From contig NZ_SRSH01000001.1 of the NCBI RefSeq assembly GCF_006175985.1, forward strand, positions 248,001-312,000: a stretch of DNA of 64,000 nt. The letters are read 5' to 3'. A program made the translations under genes and the position numbers. Source of the stretch: Methylotetracoccus oryzae (GTDB taxonomy: Bacteria > Pseudomonadota > Gammaproteobacteria > Methylococcales > Methylococcaceae). Positions 15,854 to 26,963 of the stretch are shown here, piece by piece (position 1 is the stretch's first letter; every line of letters starts with the position of its first letter). The notes beneath the pieces were generated by a model. That model ran no database searches, was not told the origin of the DNA, and saw only the letters and a list, made by a program, of their open reading frames with translations.

Positions 15854-16551
15854 GCGACGCGGCAGTCCTTCCAGGCAGACGGGTCGACCTTCGCGTCGCG
15901 ATGCCGGCCCAGCAGCGTCACGAACTCGGCGCGGGCGATCTCCCGCGCGCCCAGACTCATCAAATGCGGCGTATGCACCTGGCAGTCGATCAGGCGGTAG
16001 CCCCAGTGCGCCATCGCGGCACAGGCGAAAGCCAGAGCCGCCTTGGATGCGTTGTCGACGCGATGGAACATCGACTCGCCGAAGAACATCTGCCCGATCG
16101 CGACGCCGTAAAGCCCGCCAACCAGTTCGTCCCCCTGCCAGGCTTCCACCGAATGGGCATAGCCCTGCCGATGCATTTCCACGTAGGCGCGCTTCATCTC
16201 CGGTGTCAGCCAGGTGCCCTGAGCGTAGGCGCGCGGCTCGGAACACGCGTGCAGCACACCTTCGAAGGCGCGGTCGCAGCTGAACTGGAACTCCTCGCGC
16301 CGAAGGGACCGCCGCAACGTCCGCGACAGATTGAAACCTTCGGGTTCGAGGACGAGCCGCGGATTGGGCGACCACCAAAGAATTGGCTCGCCCACCGAGT
16401 ACCACGGAAAAATGCCGTGGCGGTAGGCGTTGACGAGGCGTCGCACCGAAAGGCACCCGCCGATGGCCAGCAAGCCATTGGGATCCTCAAGCGCCGATTC
16501 GACCGGCGGAAACGGCTGGTTACGATCGTGCGGATTCAGCACCTTCAGCAT
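15844..16551 (-). CDS. aat: Leucyl/phenylalanyl-tRNA-protein transferase
   Basis: A 235-residue enzyme that attaches Leu or Phe to N-terminal Arg or Lys, producing substrates for ClpAP through ClpS. Family motifs: FPPVESALEDPNGLLAIGG, YRHGIFPWYSVGEPILWWSPNPR, GTWLTPEMKRAYVEMHRQGYAHSVE, GGLYGVAIGQMFFGESMF and LIDCQVHTPHLMSLGA. The ATG at 16551 is fixed by the motif MLKVLNP. It overlaps bpt by 10 bp and the acetyltransferase upstream by 7 bp, so the three are one transcript. Confidence 0.96.
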   Translation of the reverse strand: MLKVLNPHDRNQPFPPVESALEDPNGLLAIGGCLSVRRLVNAYRHGIFPWYSVGEPILWWSPNPRLVLEPEGFNLSRTLRRSLRREEFQFSCDRAFEGVLHACSEPRAYAQGTWLTPEMKRAYVEMHRQGYAHSVEAWQGDELVGGLYGVAIGQMFFGESMFHRVDNASKAALAFACAAMAHWGYRLIDCQVHTPHLMSLGAREIARAEFVTLLGRHRDAKVDPSAWKDCRVAWL

Positions 16552-17690
16552 CCCGCCTCCCGGCGATAAACCGAACGTCCGGCCAGTGCAGCCATGTAGG
16601 CGTCTACATCCTGGGCCTCGCGCTGCACGAAGTGCCGGATCCCGACCCGCAGTTCGGGATCGGCAATCCAGTGGTAGGACCAGGTCGGCCGCGGCATGAA
16701 ACCGCGGCTGACCTTGTGCTCGCCCTGAGCGCCGGGTTCGAAGCGCCGCAGGCCCTGCTGAATGCAGTATTCGATGCCCTGGTAGTAGCACAGCTCGAAA
16801 TGCAGCGCGGGCACCTCGTCCTCGGCACCCCAGTAGCGGCCGTACAAGGCGTCCGAGCCCACCAGAAAAAAGGCCGCGGCGACGATCTCGCCGCCCTTGT
16901 GCGCGACCGTCAACAAGACCTGAGCGCCCATGGCCTCCCCCAGCCCCGAGAAGAAGGCGCGTGTCAGCGCCGCATGATTGCCGTGCTTGTCGAAAGTGAT
17001 CCGGTACAGCCGGTGAAACTGTCGCCAGTCGCCGTCGCTGGCGCGATCGCCGGTAAGCCGCTCGATCGACAGCCCCGCTGCGGCGGCCTGCCGTCGCTCG
17101 CGCCGGATCTCCTTGCGGCGCTTCGCCGTCAGCGTATCGAGAAAATCCTCGAAATCGCGATAGCCCGGGTTCTCCCAATGAAACTGGCAGCCCTTGCGGG
17201 CAAGCAGTTCGGGATGTGCAGCCAGTTCGGGGTCCGTCCCGAACAGCCAATGTGCGGAAGACAGGCCGAGCTTGCGGGCAGCAGCGAGGGCGGCATCGAT
17301 CAGCGCCGTCGCCGCGGTTTCGCGGGGGGCCTGCGCAGCGATCAGCAGCCGTGGGCCGTTGGCCGGCGTGAACGGCGACGCGATGACGGCCTTCGGGTAA
17401 TACTTGAGACCGCAGCGCTCATGGGCGTGAGCCCAGGACCAGTCGAACACGAATTCGCCGAACGAGTTGGCCTTCAGATACATCGGCAGTGCACCGATCA
17501 GACGACCGTCATCCTCTTCGCAGACGAGATGACGAGGAAACCAGCCGACGTAACGGCCCAAACAATCGTGCGCCTCGAGCGCGTGCAGAAATTCGTGACG
17601 GAGAAACGGGTAAGGCTCAACCGACAGGGCATTCCAGACCTCCGGCGACAGCTCGTCGATACGGCTGAGCAGGCGCGTGTTCAGTGGCAA
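16545..17690 (-). CDS. GNAT-superfamily acetyltransferase (COG3146, FemAB-like)
   Basis: A protein of about 381 residues with two tandem GNAT-like halves. Visible: WNALSVEPYPFLRHEFLHALE, WAHAHERCGLKYYPKAVIASPFTPANGPRLL (broken here as one recognisable block), FLDTLTAKRRKEIRRERR and the late FELCYYQGIEYCIQQGLRRFEPGAQGEHK. The family is conserved in proteobacteria, often near aat; its substrate is unknown. There is no ATG near the expected N-terminus. Candidates are TTG at 17690 with GGAG abutting it, CTG at 17684 with GGAG at ideal spacing, and TTG at 17777. 17690 is reported as a compromise. It is divergent from ettA. Confidence 0.85.
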   Translation of the reverse strand: MPLNTRLLSRIDELSPEVWNALSVEPYPFLRHEFLHALEAHDCLGRYVGWFPRHLVCEEDDGRLIGALPMYLKANSFGEFVFDWSWAHAHERCGLKYYPKAVIASPFTPANGPRLLIAAQAPRETAATALIDAALAAARKLGLSSAHWLFGTDPELAAHPELLARKGCQFHWENPGYRDFEDFLDTLTAKRRKEIRRERRQAAAAGLSIERLTGDRASDGDWRQFHRLYRITFDKHGNHAALTRAFFSGLGEAMGAQVLLTVAHKGGEIVAAAFFLVGSDALYGRYWGAEDEVPALHFELCYYQGIEYCIQQGLRRFEPGAQGEHKVSRGFMPRPTWSYHWIADPELRVGIRHFVQREAQDVDAYMAALAGRSVYRREAGC

Positions 17691-17780
17691 CTCCGTTGAT
17701 TCGAAAACGGTACGCGGTGCGCGGAGGGCGTCTGCCGTGAAATAATAACGGGTTTTCGAAACCCCATTCCTCGGCAAGCC

Positions 17781-19445
<1,665 letters not shown>

Positions 19446-19474
19446 CGGCCGGCCGGGCATTGCAGAGAACGTCC

Positions 19475-20407
19475 ATGAGACGGCGAGGCCGCAGCGACGA
19501 AGCCGCTCAGCTTGGGCGGGTGTTGACGCAGGCGGAGCGACTGCTGGCGCGTATCGAGACCCGGCTCCCGGCGCCCGAGGTGCCTCGCTTTGCCTGGGAC
19601 GGCCACATCGCGTTCCGCTGCCTGGCTACCGACGGCGGGATCGCGCTGAAGGGCATCCGGCATCCGCACCGGATCGGGCTGGCCGACATCCGCTGTGTGG
19701 ATTCCCAGAAACAGGAACTGGCCCGCAACACGCGCCAGTTCCTCGCCGGGCTGCCGGCCAACAACGCGCTGCTGTGGGGCTCGCGCGGGACGGGCAAATC
19801 CTCGCTGGTCAAGGCCCTGCTGCACGAATACAGCCCGCAGGGGCTGCGCTTGATCGAAGTCGACAAGGCGCTCCTGACCCATTTGCCCGACATCATGGAA
19901 CTGCTGGAGGGCCGCCCCGAGCGCTATATCCTGTATTGCGACGATCTGTCGTTCGAGGCCGATGAGTCGGGTTACAAGACCCTGAAAGCCGTGCTCGACG
20001 GCTCGGTCAGCGCGCTCGGTGGGAACGTGCTGGTGTATGCGACCTCGAACCGTCGTCACCTGCTGCCCGAGTACCACCACGAGAACCTCGCCACGCGCAG
20101 CGTCGACGGCGAGATCCATCATGGAGAAGCTGTAGAGGAAAAAATCTCGCTGTCGGAGCGCTTCGGGATCTGGCTGTCGTTCTACCCGTTCACCCAGGAC
20201 GAGTATCTGGAGGTCGTGCGTCACTGGCTGGACAGGCTCGGCGGACCGAGCGGCGCATGGGATGAGGTTCGGGCGGAAGCCTTGCGTTGGGCCCTGCAGC
20301 GCGGATCGCGCAGCGGGCGTTCGGCCTGGCAGTTCGCCCGGGACTGGACTGGCCGGCAGGGGCTTCCATCAGGGGTGGACCCATCATCGGCAGACTTGCA
20401 AGACTGA
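19475..20407 (+). CDS. DUF815 AAA+ ATPase
   Basis: A 310-residue AAA+ protein. Walker A is in LLWGSRGTGKSSLVKALL, Walker B in ERYILYCDDLSFE, followed by sensor-1-like VLVYATSNRRHLLPE and the family signature ENLATRSVDGEIHHGEAVEEKISLSERFG (given here in parts), then FGIWLSFYPFTQDEYLEVV. These match the DUF815/COG2607 family, whose role is unknown. The ATG at 19475 was preferred to the in-frame TTG at 19460. It lies 29 bp after ettA, so co-transcription is likely. Confidence 0.88.
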   Translation: MRRRGRSDEAAQLGRVLTQAERLLARIETRLPAPEVPRFAWDGHIAFRCLATDGGIALKGIRHPHRIGLADIRCVDSQKQELARNTRQFLAGLPANNALLWGSRGTGKSSLVKALLHEYSPQGLRLIEVDKALLTHLPDIMELLEGRPERYILYCDDLSFEADESGYKTLKAVLDGSVSALGGNVLVYATSNRRHLLPEYHHENLATRSVDGEIHHGEAVEEKISLSERFGIWLSFYPFTQDEYLEVVRHWLDRLGGPSGAWDEVRAEALRWALQRGSRSGRSAWQFARDWTGRQGLPSGVDPSSADLQD

Positions 20408-20473
20408 TCTCACCCCGAGGCCCGCGCTGGCGGCTCACAAACGCTCACCCTGCGCTCATGGCATGAACAGCTT

Positions 20474-20971
20474 ATGAAATCCATCTCCGCAAGCTCCTGC
20501 GCCTTCGCCTTACTGCTGGGCAATGGACCTGCACTGGCAACCGACACTGCCTGCCAACCGATCGTCGACGCCGGCAAGGCCCAGTGGCGCGCACCGATGG
20601 TGCATGACCGCAAGGTTCTGAGCGATGGCTACACCTACGAAATCATCAAGCTGGGCGACATGCTCTACCTGAAGAACGGCGCGACCTGGCGCATGATGCC
20701 GTCAGCCATGGCCAAGATACTGACCGATCCGGCCAGCATCGAGAAAGCCGGCCAGGAAATGCGTGACTGCAGGCAGACGGGCACCGAAATGATCGGTCCG
20801 ATGTCGACCGTGATTTACAGCTTTACGTCCACCCTCGCCAGCGCGCCGCGAGACTCCGGCACCAGCAGGATCTGGATCGGCAGCGACGGCCTGCCCTATC
20901 GCCAGGAGAGCAAGGAATTCAACGCGACAACGGTATACGCGGGCGTGACGGCGCCGGCGCTGGGGAAGTAA
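20474..20971 (+). CDS. Secreted protein of unknown function
   Basis: A 165-residue protein with a signal peptide (KSISASSCAFALLLGNGPALA, cleavage likely after ALA). The mature part has two cysteines (DTACQP and MRDCRQ) that could form a disulfide, a basic YEIIKLGDMLYLKNG segment and a strand-rich C-terminal half ending QESKEFNATTVYAGVTAPALGK. The pattern recalls small periplasmic proteins with a LolA-like fold, but no family is identified. It lies 66 bp after the DUF815 ATPase in the same direction and may share its transcript. Confidence 0.65.
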   Translation: MKSISASSCAFALLLGNGPALATDTACQPIVDAGKAQWRAPMVHDRKVLSDGYTYEIIKLGDMLYLKNGATWRMMPSAMAKILTDPASIEKAGQEMRDCRQTGTEMIGPMSTVIYSFTSTLASAPRDSGTSRIWIGSDGLPYRQESKEFNATTVYAGVTAPALGK

Positions 20972-21057
20972 GGCCGGCCAGCCCTGCGCTCAAGACGAGC
21001 ACGTGATCGATGGAGAGGCCGTGACGCCCGAATGCCTGACGAGGCCTCCTCCGCTGC

Positions 21058-21345
21058 TCAGGCGGTAGCCGATTCCAGCCAGGCGAGGTTCCGGTAGGCC
21101 GTTTCGTCCCGGTCCCCGCACTGTTCCAGGCTGGCGCGAAAGCTGACGCAGATGGCCGGCCGTTCGGGCAGACCGAACAGACCGCAGCGGTTATCCTCCG
21201 TCAACTGCACGCACCGCACGCCGGCCGGTTTCCCATGGGGCATGCCGGGGATGGCGCTGGAGATCGAGATGACGACGCAGCAGGCGCCGCAGCCGATGCG
21301 GCACGACACCGGGCTCGACCCGGCCAGCGGCACATCCACCGTCAT
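21058..21345 (-). CDS. YkgJ-family cysteine cluster protein
   Basis: A 95-residue protein with the zinc/iron-chelating CxxCxxCC-type cluster: CRIGCGACC near residues 16-24, then GVRCVQLTEDNRCGLFG and a C in RPAICVSFRAS. Members of this family are annotated as zinc- or iron-binding; no reaction is established. Its start overlaps the stop of the HIT-family gene by 4 bp, so it is the last gene of a three-gene minus-strand unit. Confidence 0.88.
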   Translation of the reverse strand: MTVDVPLAGSSPVSCRIGCGACCVVISISSAIPGMPHGKPAGVRCVQLTEDNRCGLFGLPERPAICVSFRASLEQCGDRDETAYRNLAWLESATA

Positions 21346-21767
21346 ACAGATGCCTGCAGATCCGGCAGGTGGCGCAGGAAGGCCCGCAGCAACTCACCGA
21401 CCTGTTCCGCGGGATAGGGTTCGCCCCGGTCGCGGCCCCAGACCGTGCCCGGCCAGGCCGGATCGCTGCGGTACCGCGCCACGTGGTGCACATGTAGCTG
21501 GGGCACGAGATTGCCGATCGCCGCGATGTTGAGCTTGTCGGGCTTGAACAGGGTCAGCATCGCTTGCGCCACACTGGACGACTCGGCGATCAACACCTGC
21601 TGGTCGGCTTCCGTCAGCTCGCAGATTTCCGCTATCCCGTTGCGTTGCGGCACCAGGATCAGCCACGGATAGGTCCGGTCGTTCATCAGCAACACCCGGC
21701 ACAGCGGGAGGGTGCCCAGCGTCAGGCAGTCGCCCGCCAGACGCGGATGCAGGGTGAAATCGTTCAT
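21342..21767 (-). CDS. HIT-family hydrolase
   Basis: A 141-residue histidine-triad protein with the motif QLHVHHVARY (residues about 90-99), where the middle histidine is nucleophilic in nucleotide hydrolases of this superfamily. Other family blocks: LMNDRTYPWLILVPQR and LNIAAIGNLVPQLH. Its exact substrate (ADP- or AMP-linked nucleotides) is not shown. It overlaps the YkgJ gene by 4 bp and lies 7 bp after the membrane protein upstream. Confidence 0.9.
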   Translation of the reverse strand: MNDFTLHPRLAGDCLTLGTLPLCRVLLMNDRTYPWLILVPQRNGIAEICELTEADQQVLIAESSSVAQAMLTLFKPDKLNIAAIGNLVPQLHVHHVARYRSDPAWPGTVWGRDRGEPYPAEQVGELLRAFLRHLPDLQASV

Positions 21768-21774
21768 CGTTCGT

Positions 21775-22860
21775 TCAACGCACGTCGCGCCCGTAGACGC
21801 GGGTGATCCAGCGCGTCATGACCGGCACACCGACGATCAGATAGGGGTAGTAGCCGATCAGGCGCCACAGGATGGCCACCGACAACGCGGTGCCTACCGG
21901 CAGCAGATCGCCGAACATCCAGGAAAAGCCGAGTTCCGCGATGCCCGCACTGCCGGGCGTCGGCGAGAGCACCATGAGCACCCAGAGCACGGCCTGACGC
22001 GCAGATGCCAGCACGAAGTCGAAGAAGCCGAGCGGCGTCGTGGCGAAGGCTCCGACGAGACCGTTCAGGATCCAGTAGCGCGCCAGCCAGGCCAGCGAGG
22101 TCGCGGCCCACACCGCGAGCCAGAAACGCAGGGGCCGCCGCCGAAGGTCTCCCGACGCGACCAGCAGGTCGTTCGCCATGTGCAGGCCGCGCTCGCGCCA
22201 CGGCGCCAGCCAGCGCAAACCGAACAGCTTGGCGAGCCACCAGTGGATCAGGCGCGGAGCCACGAACAGCGCCGCGATCAGGAACAGCACATAGACCAGC
22301 AGCGAACCCCAGGCGCTCCAGAACCCCGCAACCATGCTCGTACCCAGCAGGTCGGACCTGACCCGATACAGTGGCGCGAAGATGTCGTCCTGCGGCACGA
22401 AGAAACTGACGTACAAAGGGATCGCGGTATAGAACACCTGATCGAGGAAGATCGTCGTGAACACGATCGTCGTGGTCCGCCCTACGCTGAGCCCTTCCTT
22501 CAGCAGCATGAAAATCGCGACCGCCGTGCCGCCGATGATGGACGGCGATACCGCCGCGAAGAAATTCCACAGCACGACCACCTGGAAGCAGCTGGCCCAG
22601 CTGAGATGGCGATCCGTCAACAGCCGCAATTGCCAGATGTAGCCGAACTCGCGCACCGGCACCATCGCCACCGAGAACGCGAGCCAGAAGTAGGTGCGCG
22701 AGTTCCAGTCGACCGCCGACCAGGCCTCCTCGAGTTGTTTGCCGCTCTTGGCGAACTCTCCGTAGAGCACATAGCCGACGATGCCAAGCCCCAGCAGAAT
22801 CGGAATCACGATGCGACCCGGACTGAACTGGCGGAGCGCTTCGGGTGATTTTCGGTCCAT
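21775..22860 (-). CDS. Lysylphosphatidylglycerol-synthase-TM family membrane protein (UPF0104-like)
   Basis: A 361-residue integral membrane protein with about eight hydrophobic segments, matching the transmembrane domain family shared by MprF and AglD. Visible: WNSRTYFWLAFSVAMVPVREFGYIWQ, LWNFFAAVSPSIIGGTAVAIFML, DQVFYTAIPLYVSFFV and LSPTPGSAGIAELGFSWMF. In MprF this domain flips lipids; stand-alone members are presumed lipid or polyprenol-lipid transporters. No soluble lysyl-transfer domain is attached. It heads a unit with the HIT and YkgJ genes. Confidence 0.85.
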   Translation of the reverse strand: MDRKSPEALRQFSPGRIVIPILLGLGIVGYVLYGEFAKSGKQLEEAWSAVDWNSRTYFWLAFSVAMVPVREFGYIWQLRLLTDRHLSWASCFQVVVLWNFFAAVSPSIIGGTAVAIFMLLKEGLSVGRTTTIVFTTIFLDQVFYTAIPLYVSFFVPQDDIFAPLYRVRSDLLGTSMVAGFWSAWGSLLVYVLFLIAALFVAPRLIHWWLAKLFGLRWLAPWRERGLHMANDLLVASGDLRRRPLRFWLAVWAATSLAWLARYWILNGLVGAFATTPLGFFDFVLASARQAVLWVLMVLSPTPGSAGIAELGFSWMFGDLLPVGTALSVAILWRLIGYYPYLIVGVPVMTRWITRVYGRDVR

Positions 22861-22983
22861 GATGGCTAGGATTGTTCTCGGCGAGGTACAGGCGGGGCGT
22901 CGCGGTCGCCGGAGGCCCCCCTCAGTGGCTGGGCGCGAACCGGGAGGCCATTACACGCAAGCCGGCGCGGGTGGCGATGCGAT

Positions 22984-24018
22984 TTATCGTCGGATCTTCG
23001 GCGTGACGAACATCGCGTCGCCGTAACTGAAGAACCGGTAGCGGGCGTCGACCGCATGCCGATAGGCCGACATGGTCTCATGATATCCGGCCAAGGCACA
23101 GACCAATGCCAGCAGGGTCGATTCGGGCAGATGGAAGTTCGTGATCAGCGCATCGACGCAGCGAAACGAAAAGCCGGGGCGTATGAAAAGATCGGTCGCC
23201 CCGCGATAAGCCTGCAGATCGCCATCGCGGGCCGCGGTCTCCAGCGAGCGCACGACCGTGGTCCCGACCGCGACGACACGTCCGCCACGTTCGCGGGTCG
23301 CGCGCACCTGCCCGACCAGATGCTCATCCACCTCACATTCCTCGCTGTGCATCGGGTGATCATTCAGATCGTCGACCCGGAGCGGCTGGAACGTGCCGCT
23401 GCCGACATGCAGCGTCACGAAACCCTGGCGGATGCCGAGCTCGGTCAGAGTCCGCAGTACGTCCTCGTCGAAATGCAGGCCCGCGGTGGGCGCGGCAATT
23501 GCCCCGGGACGGCAGCCGTAAACCGTCTGGTAGCGCATCGCATCGGCCGGTTGATCGGCACGTTCGATGTACGGTGGCAAGGGAATGTGGCCTATCGCCT
23601 CGAGCACCTCGGACACCGAGTGACCGGCGGCGAACTCGAGCAGGAACCGTTGATCCTCGCGCGCGACGACCGTTGCCGAGTAACCTCCGTCGAGCAGGAT
23701 CGTGAATTCGCTTCGCGGAATCTTGCTGGCGCGTAGCATCGCCAGCGCGCGTCGATCCGACAGGACCCGCTCGACCAGCACTTCGACCCGTCCCCCGGAC
23801 GGCTTCCGGCCGAACAGGCGCGCGCGGATCACCCGGGTGTCATTGAAAACCAGCAGGTCTTCGGGGCGCAACAAACTAGGAACATCGCGGAACATCCGGT
23901 CCTGCACGCTTCCGGTCGCCCCGTCCAGCACCAACAGGCGGCTGGCACTGCGCTCGGACAAGGGTTCCTGGGCAATCAGGTGTTTGGGGAGTTCGTAATG
24001 GAGATCGCTTCTCCGCAT
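22984..24018 (-). CDS. queA: S-adenosylmethionine:tRNA ribosyltransferase-isomerase QueA
   Basis: A 344-residue enzyme that transfers and rearranges the ribosyl group of SAM to make epoxyqueuosine in tRNA. Family motifs: [33 protein letters not shown], a central [31 protein letters not shown] and the C-terminal [20 protein letters not shown]. The start at 24018 ([11 protein letters not shown]) is the family N-terminus. The usual partner tgt is not next to it. Its promoter region adjoins the tRNA-Leu gene. Confidence 0.96.
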   Translation of the reverse strand: MRRSDLHYELPKHLIAQEPLSERSASRLLVLDGATGSVQDRMFRDVPSLLRPEDLLVFNDTRVIRARLFGRKPSGGRVEVLVERVLSDRRALAMLRASKIPRSEFTILLDGGYSATVVAREDQRFLLEFAAGHSVSEVLEAIGHIPLPPYIERADQPADAMRYQTVYGCRPGAIAAPTAGLHFDEDVLRTLTELGIRQGFVTLHVGSGTFQPLRVDDLNDHPMHSEECEVDEHLVGQVRATRERGGRVVAVGTTVVRSLETAARDGDLQAYRGATDLFIRPGFSFRCVDALITNFHLPESTLLALVCALAGYHETMSAYRHAVDARYRFFSYGDAMFVTPKIRR

Positions 24019-24081
24019 GGCGGGTTTGAATGGTAAGGGACGATAGACAAGGCGCATCTGGCGCGCCGGGACTTAATTTTC

Positions 24082-24087
24082 TATACT
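24082..24087 (+). promoter_or_regulatory. -10 box for tRNA-Leu
   Basis: TATACT, five of six matches, lies 13 bp before the mature tRNA 5' end. No good -35 is visible (CTGGCG at 24058-24063 is the best). Confidence 0.4.
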
Positions 24088-24100
24088 ACCGCGCTGATAC

Positions 24101-24187
24101 GCCGGGGTGGCGAAACTGGTAGACGCGCCAGACTCAAAATCTGGTTGGGGAAACTCAGTGTCGGTTCGATTCCGACCCTCGGCACCA
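24101..24187 (+). tRNA. tRNA-Leu (CAA)
   Basis: 87 nt with a full cloverleaf. Acceptor stem GCCGGGG pairs with CCTCGGC. The anticodon stem CCAGA/TCTGG encloses loop CTCAAAA, placing anticodon CAA at 24135-24137. A long class II variable arm follows. The T arm contains GGTTCGATTCC, and the discriminator A and CCA are encoded. It reads UUG leucine codons. Confidence 0.97.
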
Positions 24188-24193
24188 AATAAG

Positions 24194-24231
24194 AAAAAAG
24201 GACTTGCGAGGAATCGCCGGTCCTTTTTTTT
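24194..24231 (+). terminator. Intrinsic terminator of tRNA-Leu
   Basis: AAAAAAGGAC (24194-24203) is the exact inverse of GTCCTTTTTT (24220-24229), followed by more T. A classical A-stem-T-tract terminator, 7 bp after the tRNA. Confidence 0.85.
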
Positions 24232-24282
24232 GGCCCCGGTGGCCAAGTTGCCCGTCACCGCAATCCCAACCCACGGTCATCC

Positions 24283-25926
24283 ATGAAGCTAGAGAAATCA
24301 GCCCGTTTCAGCCCCTGCCCCGGCCCGCTCGTCACCGTGATCCTCGACGGCGTGGGCATTTCGCCGCGTGAGGACGGGGATGCCGTCAAGTCCGCGCGCA
24401 CACCAACACTGGACCGGCTGATGGCGACGTGTCCGACGACCGCGCTGCGCGCCCACGGCACCGCCGTCGGCATGCCCAGCGACGAGGACATGGGCAACAG
24501 CGAGGTCGGCCACAACGCCTTCGGTGCCGGCCGCGTGTTCGCGCAGGGCGCCAAGCTGGTGGCCGAGTCGATCGCCAGCGGCAGCCTGTGGCACGGACAG
24601 GCCTGGGCGGACGTCATCGGCGCCGCGAAGAGCGGTGGTACGCTCCACTTCCTGGGACTGTTCTCGGACGGCAATGTGCATTCGCACATCGACCATCTGA
24701 AGGCGATGCTGATCCGGGCCAAGGAAGAAGGCGTCAAACGGGTCCGCATCCACATCCTGCTGGACGGCCGCGACGTCGGCGAGACCTCGGCGCTGGACTA
24801 TGTCGATCCGTTCGAGCTGTTTCTGGCCGGCCTGCGCGACGGCGGTTTCGACGTGGCGATCGCGTCCGGCGGCGGTCGCATGCAGATCACGATGGACCGC
24901 TACGAGGCGGATTGGTCAATGGTCGCGCGCGGCTGGGCGATTCATGTGCGCGGCGAGGGGCGCGCCTTTGCCAGTGCCCGTGAGGCCATCGAGACGTACC
25001 GCGCGGAAGCCGCGGTAATCGACCAGGATCTGCCCGGCTTCGTGATCGCTGCCGACGGCAAGCCGCTGGGCCCGATCGTCGACGGCGACGCGGTGGTGCT
25101 TTTCAATTTCCGTGGCGACCGGGCGATCGAAATTTCGCGGGCGTTCACCGAAGAGCACCTTGCGGCCTTCGATCGCGGCACCGTGCCACGGGTGACCTAT
25201 GCCGGCATGATGCAGTACGACGGCGACACCAAGATGCCGGCGCGCTTCCTGGTCGAACCGCCGGCGATCGACCGCACTCTGGGCGAGTATCTGGCCCGCA
25301 ATGGCATCAGTCAGTATGCCATCAGCGAAACCCAGAAGTACGGGCACGTCACCTACTTCTGGAACGGCAACCGGTCCGGCAAGTTCGACGAAGCAACCGA
25401 GACCTACGTCGAGATCCCGAGCGATGTCGTGCCGTTCGAGCAGCGACCCTGGATGAAATGTGCCGAGATCACCGACGCGCTGATCGAAGCCGTCCAGAGC
25501 GGGCATTACCGCTACCTTCGCGTCAACTACGCGAACGGCGACATGGTCGGCCACACCGGCAACTTCGAGGCCGCCGTGACCGCAATGCAGGGCCTCGATC
25601 TGCAACTGGCGCGCTTGATTCCGGCCGTCCTTGCCGTCAATGGCACCGTGATCATCACCGCCGACCACGGGAATGCCGACGAGATGTACGAACTCGACAA
25701 GAAAGGGAACGTCAAGCGCGACGCCGACGGCCGCACGAAGGCCAAGACTTCGCACACGCTGAACCCGGTGCCCTTCGTGCTGATCTCGGCGGCCAGCCAC
25801 CCCGGCTATGCCCTGCGCGACGATCTGGCGGCACCCGGTCTGTCGAACGTTGCCGCAACGATTCTAAATCTGCTCGGTTTCGAAGCGCCGGCAGACTATG
25901 ATCCGAGCTTGATCAAGCCGGTGTAG
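24283..25926 (+). CDS. gpmI: 2,3-bisphosphoglycerate-independent phosphoglycerate mutase
   Basis: A 547-residue two-metal phosphoglycerate mutase that interconverts 3- and 2-phosphoglycerate in glycolysis and gluconeogenesis. The phosphatase-domain serine is S73 in [15 protein letters not shown]. Metal-binding motifs are LDGVG near residue 21-25, HGNADEMY and a late [11 protein letters not shown]. It is about 35 residues longer than the E. coli enzyme, and the [18 protein letters not shown] stretch and overall length are those of the plant/trypanosomatid-type iPGM subgroup also found in some bacteria. Confidence 0.95.
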   Translation: MKLEKSARFSPCPGPLVTVILDGVGISPREDGDAVKSARTPTLDRLMATCPTTALRAHGTAVGMPSDEDMGNSEVGHNAFGAGRVFAQGAKLVAESIASGSLWHGQAWADVIGAAKSGGTLHFLGLFSDGNVHSHIDHLKAMLIRAKEEGVKRVRIHILLDGRDVGETSALDYVDPFELFLAGLRDGGFDVAIASGGGRMQITMDRYEADWSMVARGWAIHVRGEGRAFASAREAIETYRAEAAVIDQDLPGFVIAADGKPLGPIVDGDAVVLFNFRGDRAIEISRAFTEEHLAAFDRGTVPRVTYAGMMQYDGDTKMPARFLVEPPAIDRTLGEYLARNGISQYAISETQKYGHVTYFWNGNRSGKFDEATETYVEIPSDVVPFEQRPWMKCAEITDALIEAVQSGHYRYLRVNYANGDMVGHTGNFEAAVTAMQGLDLQLARLIPAVLAVNGTVIITADHGNADEMYELDKKGNVKRDADGRTKAKTSHTLNPVPFVLISAASHPGYALRDDLAAPGLSNVAATILNLLGFEAPADYDPSLIKPV

Positions 25927-26021
25927 CCCGGCGACTGTTTTGTCTATATCGGGAGTGTGATCCGGCGCTGCCGGCGTTATCATGGACGACATATGGAAAC
26001 ACCCCGCTGGCAGCTGACCCC

Positions 26022-26960
26022 ATGAAGTACAAGGACTATTACAAGGTCATGGGCCTCGAGCGGACGGCGACGGCGGAGGACATCAAGAAAACCTACCGCA
26101 AGCTGGCCCGCAAGTATCATCCGGACGTCTCGAAGGAAGCCAACGCCGAGGAGAAATTCAAGGAAGTCGCCGAGGCCTACGAAGTTCTCAAGGACCCGGA
26201 AAAGCGAGCCGCCTACGACCAACTGGGCAGTCATCAGCCCGGCCAGGATTTCCGCCCGCCCCCGGGATGGGAACAGCAGTTCAGCGAGCGCGATTTTTCG
26301 TTCGAGGGCATCGACCTCTCGGATCTGTTCGCCACCTTCGGCGGAGCGCGCCCTCGCGGAGCTGCCAGCGGTGGCCGCCACCCCATCCCCGGCGAAGACT
26401 ACGAGGTCAATGTCAAGATCACGCTGCAACAGGCCTGCGATGGCAGCGAGCTGGACCTGCGGCTGGAACTTCCCGAGTACGATACCCACGGCTTCGCACA
26501 CCGGGTGCCACATACGGTCAAAGCCCGCATTCCAAAGGGCGCCACCGAAGGGCAGCGGCTGCGCCTCTCGGGCAAGGGCGGCAAAGGACTGAACGGCGGT
26601 CGCGCTGGCAACCTATACCTGAACATCTCGCTGGAACCGCATCCGCTCTTCCGTGTCAGCGGCCACGATCTATACCTGGATCTTCCGCTGACTCCCTGGG
26701 AAGCCGTGCTTGGCACGACCGTCCAGGTACCCACCCTTAAAGGGGATGTGCGGCTCAAGATACCGTCCGGCACCACCGGTGGACAACGACTGCGCGTGGC
26801 CCACAGGGGTCTCCCCAAACCTCATGAAGGTGCGGGCGACCTGTTCGCGATCGTGCAAATCGCGGTACCGACGACGGTCAGCGACGACGAGCGGAAGCTG
26901 TTCGAAGCGCTGGCCGAGAAATCACAGTTCGATCCGCGCCGCCATTTCGAACGGAGGTAG
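26022..26960 (+). CDS. cbpA: Curved-DNA-binding DnaJ-type co-chaperone CbpA
   Basis: A 312-residue class B J-protein. The J domain occupies residues 1-70 with HPD at 33-35 (KYHPDVS), then a Gly/Phe/Pro-rich linker ([14 protein letters not shown]) and two C-terminal substrate-binding domains ([38 protein letters not shown]). There is no zinc finger, which separates it from DnaJ. It stimulates DnaK ATPase and in E. coli also binds curved DNA. The modulator gene cbpM follows 3 bp downstream, confirming the call. Confidence 0.95.
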   Translation: MKYKDYYKVMGLERTATAEDIKKTYRKLARKYHPDVSKEANAEEKFKEVAEAYEVLKDPEKRAAYDQLGSHQPGQDFRPPPGWEQQFSERDFSFEGIDLSDLFATFGGARPRGAASGGRHPIPGEDYEVNVKITLQQACDGSELDLRLELPEYDTHGFAHRVPHTVKARIPKGATEGQRLRLSGKGGKGLNGGRAGNLYLNISLEPHPLFRVSGHDLYLDLPLTPWEAVLGTTVQVPTLKGDVRLKIPSGTTGGQRLRVAHRGLPKPHEGAGDLFAIVQIAVPTTVSDDERKLFEALAEKSQFDPRRHFERR

Positions 26961-26963
26961 GCC

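Noticed and set aside
24101-24187. tRNA-Leu as an integration site for an island
   Set aside because: No integrase and no second copy of the tRNA 3' end were seen; core genes lie on both sides.
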